Shown here: piece by piece, positions 60,363 through 64,000 of the stretch
Position numbering within the stretch: position 1 is the stretch's first letter
Layout of the letters: each line of letters begins with the position of its first letter
DNA from: Wenzhouxiangella sp. 15190
Lineage (GTDB): Bacteria > Pseudomonadota > Gammaproteobacteria > Xanthomonadales > Wenzhouxiangellaceae
NCBI RefSeq assembly: GCF_003417465.1
Contig: NZ_QVMV01000020.1
Span: forward strand, 101,528-165,527
Direction of reading: 5' to 3'
Length of the DNA stretch: 64,000 nucleotides
Notes under the pieces: generated by a model
What the model was told of the DNA's origin: nothing
What the model saw: only the letters and a program-made list of their open reading frames with translations
Databases searched by the model: none
Position numbers and translations under genes: made by a program

Positions 60363-60684
60363 GTCTTTACTCCATTTTCATGGACAAGCGGCCCGTCCGC
60401 AGTTTTCCTTCGGGTCAATCGGCGGAACGTGCTTTGTCCGGGGTTTAGGCCTCCGCTGATCCCATGCGGCGATCCTCAGCCCGTAAAGGCGGGACAACCC
60501 CGACGCATGTGTCGACCAGCGTGTGTTTTTGGTTCTTTGCCTGGTTGCCCAAGCAAATCCCGTCAATTGTACCGGAGGCACTGCATACAGCGCAATGCTT
60601 GTGACCCTCTCAGGCGCTCACGCGGCAAATCGCGCTAGACTGGGGCAGGATTCCCGGTAGCGGCCGTCCGTTGAAGGAAGATCA
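60363..60684. promoter_or_regulatory. rpsB promoter and long 5' leader; divergent gap to the MscS gene
   Basis: On the minus strand, TTGCGC (60590-60595) and TACAAT (60566-60571) lie 18 bases apart and make a good sigma-70 promoter. Transcription would start near 60559 and leave about 197 bases before the rpsB ATG. The leader has several short inverted repeats, including GGAC at 60398-60401 region pairing with GTCC near the gene, and a GGAG ribosome-binding site. A leader of this size fits autoregulation of rpsB-tsf by S2, known in enterobacteria, but no specific motif could be verified here. The right side, to 60684, holds the MscS gene's short upstream region and no other gene. Confidence 0.6.
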
Positions 60685-61809
60685 GTGAGTCAGCGAATGC
60701 AAGGAGACAACCCCGCGACCCCGCCGGATTGGTTGCCCGAATCCATCCACTTCGCGTGGGAATTCCTCGCCGCTTACCCCCTGGCGCTTGCCCTGGCTGT
60801 GGCCATTGTCGGGATCGGGCTGGCCCTGCTGGGCCGGGGCTTCATCCTGTTCTGGGGCCACAAGGTCACGGCCCGGACGAAGAACCAGCTCGACAAGAAA
60901 TTGCTGCGAATAGGCGCGAACGTAGCGGCCATCCTGGTGGTTTACGTGGCGATCGTGCTGGCCATCCAGGTGATCGGCCTGGGCGAGCGTGCCGAGCAGA
61001 TTATCATTCGCCTGCTGCTCAGCTTCCTGATCCTGCACCTGATGATGTCGTCCCTGCGCGCCGGGCATGTGGGGCTGGAAATCGTCGGCCGATTACGCCA
61101 GCGATTCGAGTTCGTCGAGGCGCGGACGATGCCGCTTTTCGATCTTATCCTCGCGGTGGTCGTGGTGGGTGCGGCCGCCTACGCATTGCTGATGGTATGG
61201 AACATCGATCCGACCGCCTGGCTGGCCTCGGCCGGGGTGATCGGCATTGTCGTGGGCTTCGCGGCGCGCGACACGCTGGCGAACCTGTTCGCCGGTTTCT
61301 TCATCATTGCCGATGCACCCTACAAACTGGGAGATTACGTGGTGCTCGATACCGGTGAGCGCGGCGAGGTGACCAAGGTCGGCATTCGTTCCACGCGTAT
61401 TCTCACCCGCGACGACGTCGAGATCACCGTGCCCAACTCGATGATGGCCAACTCGCAGATCTACAACGAGTCGGGCGGCAAGTGGGAGCGCTTTCGTATT
61501 CGCATCAAGGTGGGCGTGGCTTACGGCAGCGACGTCGACGAAGTCGTCGAGTTGCTCGAGCGCCTCGCCTCCGAGCACGACACCGTCTGCAAGGACCCGA
61601 CCCCGCGGGTTCGCATGCGCGGCTTCGGCGATTCCAGTCTGGATTTCGAGTTGTTGTGCTGGGTCGAGCGGCCGGTCGAGCGCGGCAAGGTCAGCCACGA
61701 GCTCTACATGGCCGTCTACAAGGCACTGGGCGAAGCCGGCATCGAGATTCCGTTTCCGCAGCGAGATGTCTGGATGCGCGGCGGCGAACCGGCTGATTCG
61801 GGGACTTGA
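60685..61809 (+). CDS. MscS-family mechanosensitive ion channel
   Basis: 374 residues from a GTG at 60685 with GGAAG upstream; an ATG four codons later is also possible. Four hydrophobic segments occupy about 25-200. The pore helix and beta domain follow: WLASAGVIGIVVGFAARDTLANLFAGFFII and DAPYKLGDYVVLDTGERGEV, with VTVPNSMMANSQIYNES typical of MscS. The C-terminal alpha/beta domain ends IEIPFPQRDVWMR. The channel releases solutes under hypo-osmotic stress. It is convergent with the regulator gene downstream. Confidence 0.93.
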   Translation: MSQRMQGDNPATPPDWLPESIHFAWEFLAAYPLALALAVAIVGIGLALLGRGFILFWGHKVTARTKNQLDKKLLRIGANVAAILVVYVAIVLAIQVIGLGERAEQIIIRLLLSFLILHLMMSSLRAGHVGLEIVGRLRQRFEFVEARTMPLFDLILAVVVVGAAAYALLMVWNIDPTAWLASAGVIGIVVGFAARDTLANLFAGFFIIADAPYKLGDYVVLDTGERGEVTKVGIRSTRILTRDDVEITVPNSMMANSQIYNESGGKWERFRIRIKVGVAYGSDVDEVVELLERLASEHDTVCKDPTPRVRMRGFGDSSLDFELLCWVERPVERGKVSHELYMAVYKALGEAGIEIPFPQRDVWMRGGEPADSGT

Positions 61810-61837
61810 CGTTATCGGGTTGAACTCGCGGAATCGT

Positions 61838-63709
61838 TCAGCCTTCCGCCAGGCCCCAGTGACGATCGAGTCGCCGGATGATGGCATTAAATCGCTCATC
61901 GTCCCGCAATGGATCCAGAAACGGGTGGTATCGCAGCACGATGGTCTGGTTATCGTTCCAACCGTTTCGGCCCAGGGCATCGAGCGCGGCGTCAAGCTCG
62001 CCCAGGCCGAGCCTGGCAATGCCCAGGGCATAGCCATCGTCGCTGTCCGCGACGGTTTCAGCCAGTTCCCGTGCCCTTTCGGTTTCGCCGGCTCGGGCAT
62101 GGGCGGCTGCCAGCCAGCCCCGGTATTCGGTAATCGATTCGTCGCTGGCGTGATCGAGTGCGGCTTCCACGGCGGTAATCGCCTCCCGGTAGTGCCCCTG
62201 GACCAGAAGAGCCTGCCCCTCCAGTAACCAGGCGAGTGCATAGCCGGGGGAAAGCTCCCGGGCCTTTCGGGCGTGTTCGAGTGCGGTCCCCGGTTGGCGG
62301 TCGGCGAGGCTGAGAAATGCCAGCGACATATTGACCGAAGGCGCGGAGGGTGCGCGCTCGACCTGCTCCCGGGTCAATGCCAGTGCCCCGTCCAGGTTGC
62401 CTGCGACTGCCTGCATCCAGGCCAACCAGCCGGTGTAATCCGAAGACAGCGCACGGGCCTTGCCCAGGGCCTCCAGGGCGGCCGGCCCGTTGTGGTCGAA
62501 ATGCATGTAAACCACACCCAGAACCATGTGGGCCATCGGCAGGTCGGGCGCCAGCTTCAGCGCGGTCAGGGCATTTTCTCGCGCCCGCGGCAGCATCTGT
62601 TCAGCGTCTTCATGGCCGTAATAGACCAGTAGCGTTTGCGCGCTGGCCAGCTCGGCCCAGGCATCGGCGTAGTCTGTATCCAGATCGATGGCCCGCCGGA
62701 ACAGATCGGCGGCCCGACGCATGGTGGATTCCGTGCGCCGGGCGAGCAGGGTGGCGCCACGAATCACCAGGGCGTAGGCCTCGAGATTCTCGGTCGGGAC
62801 GCGCACGACCCGTTCTTGTTCCTCAGCGCTCAGCTGTGCCTGCATGGCGCTGGCGATGTCGTCGACAATGTCGGCTTGAATAGCGAACAGGTTTTCGGCC
62901 GTCAGTTCACGGCGATAGGTTCGCGCCCAGGCATGGGTGTCGGATGCGGCATCGATCAGTTGTGCATTGAGCTGGATTTCGTCACCGGCCTGCTGGATGG
63001 CGCCCTCCATCACCCAGGCCACGTTCAACTCCCGCGCGATCTCGGGGATCGGTTTGTTGGAATCACGGTACTGCCTGACCGAGGTGGAAGAGATCACCCG
63101 CAGATCGGCGATATTCGACAGCCGGGTCAGCAACTCGTGGTGGAGGCCTTCGGCAAAGGGGTCGCGCAGATCGGTGGAGAAGTGGTCGAACGGTAACACC
63201 GCGATGGACTGATCCGCCTGTGCCGCGGGCTCTTGACGGTCCAGCCATAGCCAGCCCGCAACCGTGACCAGCCCGGCCAGAACCAGTATCTCGATGAGCA
63301 GCCGGGGTTTGATGAATGGGTTGGGCCCGCCCGGTTCGGAAGCAGGCGAGTCTCCACCATCCGTGCCAGCAGTGGGCTCGGTTTCGTCCAAAGCCCGAAC
63401 CGGGGCAACCAGGCGGTAACCGCGCTTGGGAATGGTTTCGATAAATCGCGGACTGGATGCCTGATCCCCCAGTTGCCGGCGCAATTCAGAAATACACCAG
63501 GTTACCGCGTCGTCGCCGACGACGGTCTCCGCCCAGACCGAGCGGTTGAATTCATCCCGACTGACCACCTCCCCGGCGTGCGCGGCCAGATACACCAGCA
63601 CGTCCATCGCCCGGGAATTGATATGGACCTCCCCGTTCGGGCCGCTCAGGCGGTTCTGCTCGGGATGGACGGTCCACTCTTCGAGGTGGAATCCGGCGTG
63701 GAGACCCAT
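61838..63709 (-). CDS. CadC-like membrane regulator: OmpR-type winged helix, one TM segment, TPR domain
   Basis: 623 residues. Residues 1-105 form an OmpR/PhoB-type winged helix (NSRAMDVLVYLAAHAGEVVSR and FIETIPKRGYRLVAPV). A linker leads to one membrane segment (about 136-156), then a periplasmic region with QSIAVLPFDHFSTDLRDPFA, the start of the FlgO/adenylate-cyclase-like domain. Residues ~290-610 contain TPR repeats. This is the ToxR/CadC architecture, in which a membrane-bound DNA-binding protein senses an external signal. It is divergent from the exported protein gene at 63927, a likely target. Confidence 0.88.
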   Translation of the reverse strand: MGLHAGFHLEEWTVHPEQNRLSGPNGEVHINSRAMDVLVYLAAHAGEVVSRDEFNRSVWAETVVGDDAVTWCISELRRQLGDQASSPRFIETIPKRGYRLVAPVRALDETEPTAGTDGGDSPASEPGGPNPFIKPRLLIEILVLAGLVTVAGWLWLDRQEPAAQADQSIAVLPFDHFSTDLRDPFAEGLHHELLTRLSNIADLRVISSTSVRQYRDSNKPIPEIARELNVAWVMEGAIQQAGDEIQLNAQLIDAASDTHAWARTYRRELTAENLFAIQADIVDDIASAMQAQLSAEEQERVVRVPTENLEAYALVIRGATLLARRTESTMRRAADLFRRAIDLDTDYADAWAELASAQTLLVYYGHEDAEQMLPRARENALTALKLAPDLPMAHMVLGVVYMHFDHNGPAALEALGKARALSSDYTGWLAWMQAVAGNLDGALALTREQVERAPSAPSVNMSLAFLSLADRQPGTALEHARKARELSPGYALAWLLEGQALLVQGHYREAITAVEAALDHASDESITEYRGWLAAAHARAGETERARELAETVADSDDGYALGIARLGLGELDAALDALGRNGWNDNQTIVLRYHPFLDPLRDDERFNAIIRRLDRHWGLAEG

Positions 63710-63926
63710 GCGGCAACCAACTCCAGGTGGATTTGAAGACCGATTGTATCGTGCCTGTTTGTGCCCCGTTTTAGGGCTCCGTGCCGGGTTCCATGTTTCT
63801 CACAGAAAGATTTCAGGGTTTGCCAATACGCTTCACAGGACATACAGCAGGCCTCCCGATAGCTTGAGAGCCACATCCGCGTTTTGGCGGTTTTGGATTC
63901 AAAGCAGAAAGCAGGAGGATAGGCAA

Positions 63927-64000
63927 ATGCACAGCATTTCAATCAGACATATCTTTACGGTGACGGCAGCGCCACTTGTTCTGGCGGCGGTCCTGGCCGG
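63927..64000 (+). CDS. Start of an exported protein (cut by the window edge)
   Basis: The ATG at 63927 has a strong ribosome-binding site (AGGAGG, 63913-63918). The 24 visible codons read MHSISIRHIFTVTAAPLVLA and then AVLA, a signal-peptide-like stretch. The rest lies beyond base 64000. It is divergent from the wHTH/TPR regulator with a 217-base gap, which could hold both promoters. Confidence 0.6.
   Translation, partial: MHSISIRHIFTVTAAPLVLAAVLA

Overview
The window is ordinary high-GC chromosomal DNA of a gammaproteobacterium. The most likely relatives are Wenzhouxiangellaceae or other lineages near Xanthomonadales/Chromatiales. This is inferred from gene order (thiS next to trmB; bamD divergent from rluD; frr-uppS-cdsA-rseP-bamA-lpxD-fabZ-lpxA-lpxB-rnhB; the arsC-wrbA-DUF2069 set beside yihY) and from a secreted protein with SGxWYxxxxxGEG-type repeats; it is not proven. 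I see no prophage, transposase, CRISPR array, rRNA or tRNA.

Layout. 1-8.8 kb (minus strand): the end of a TauE/SafE-like gene, then the complete cbb3 oxidase locus ccoNOQP-(94-aa membrane protein)-ccoGHIS, with a perfect FNR/ANR box ahead of ccoN. 8.8-12.8 kb (plus): a DUF2868 / DUF3482-GTPase pair, a cold-shock protein with a terminator, and a Yip1-like membrane protein. 12.8-22.2 kb (minus): a lipoprotein, a thioesterase, a dienelactone hydrolase, tamB-tamA and the ComM/YifB ATPase. 22.4-26.6 kb (plus): a secreted two-repeat protein, a DMT transporter, thiS and trmB. 26.6-28.3 kb (minus): ispA and bamD. 28.4-39.9 kb (plus): rluD, pgeF, pyrG, kdsA, eno, a Kef-type antiporter, a Fur-box-preceded ferric iron uptake pair and gcvT. 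40-46.5 kb: a mini-asparaginase, an 870-aa unrecognised exported protein, DUF2069-wrbA-arsC divergent from yihY, a TlpA-like thioredoxin and acylphosphatase. 46.6-60.4 kb (minus): one long envelope and translation block, rpsB-tsf-pyrH-frr-uppS-cdsA-rseP-bamA-ompH-lpxD-fabZ-lpxA-lpxB-rnhB. 60.7-64 kb: an MscS channel, a CadC-like wHTH/TPR regulator and the start of a divergent exported protein.

Working together: outer-membrane biogenesis dominates. BamA, BamD, OmpH/Skp, TamA/TamB, RseP, LpxA/B/D, FabZ, KdsA, UppS and CdsA are all here. Micro-aerobic respiration is the second theme.

The most unusual signal is non-coding. Six gaps between co-oriented genes (327-502, 718-847, 13455-13543, 25755-25913, 30021-30183, 32737-32892) hold arrays of short words repeated with periods of 7, 8, 9 or 10 bases. 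Five of the six have a second array in inverted orientation across a spacer. The words differ from site to site but the architecture is shared. One array has become the C-terminal codons of ccoS, and another ends a few bases before the trmB start codon. Other notable points are a 130-residue histone-H1-like tail on ribosomal protein S2, the absence of dxr from between cdsA and rseP, and the absence of thiG from between thiS and trmB.
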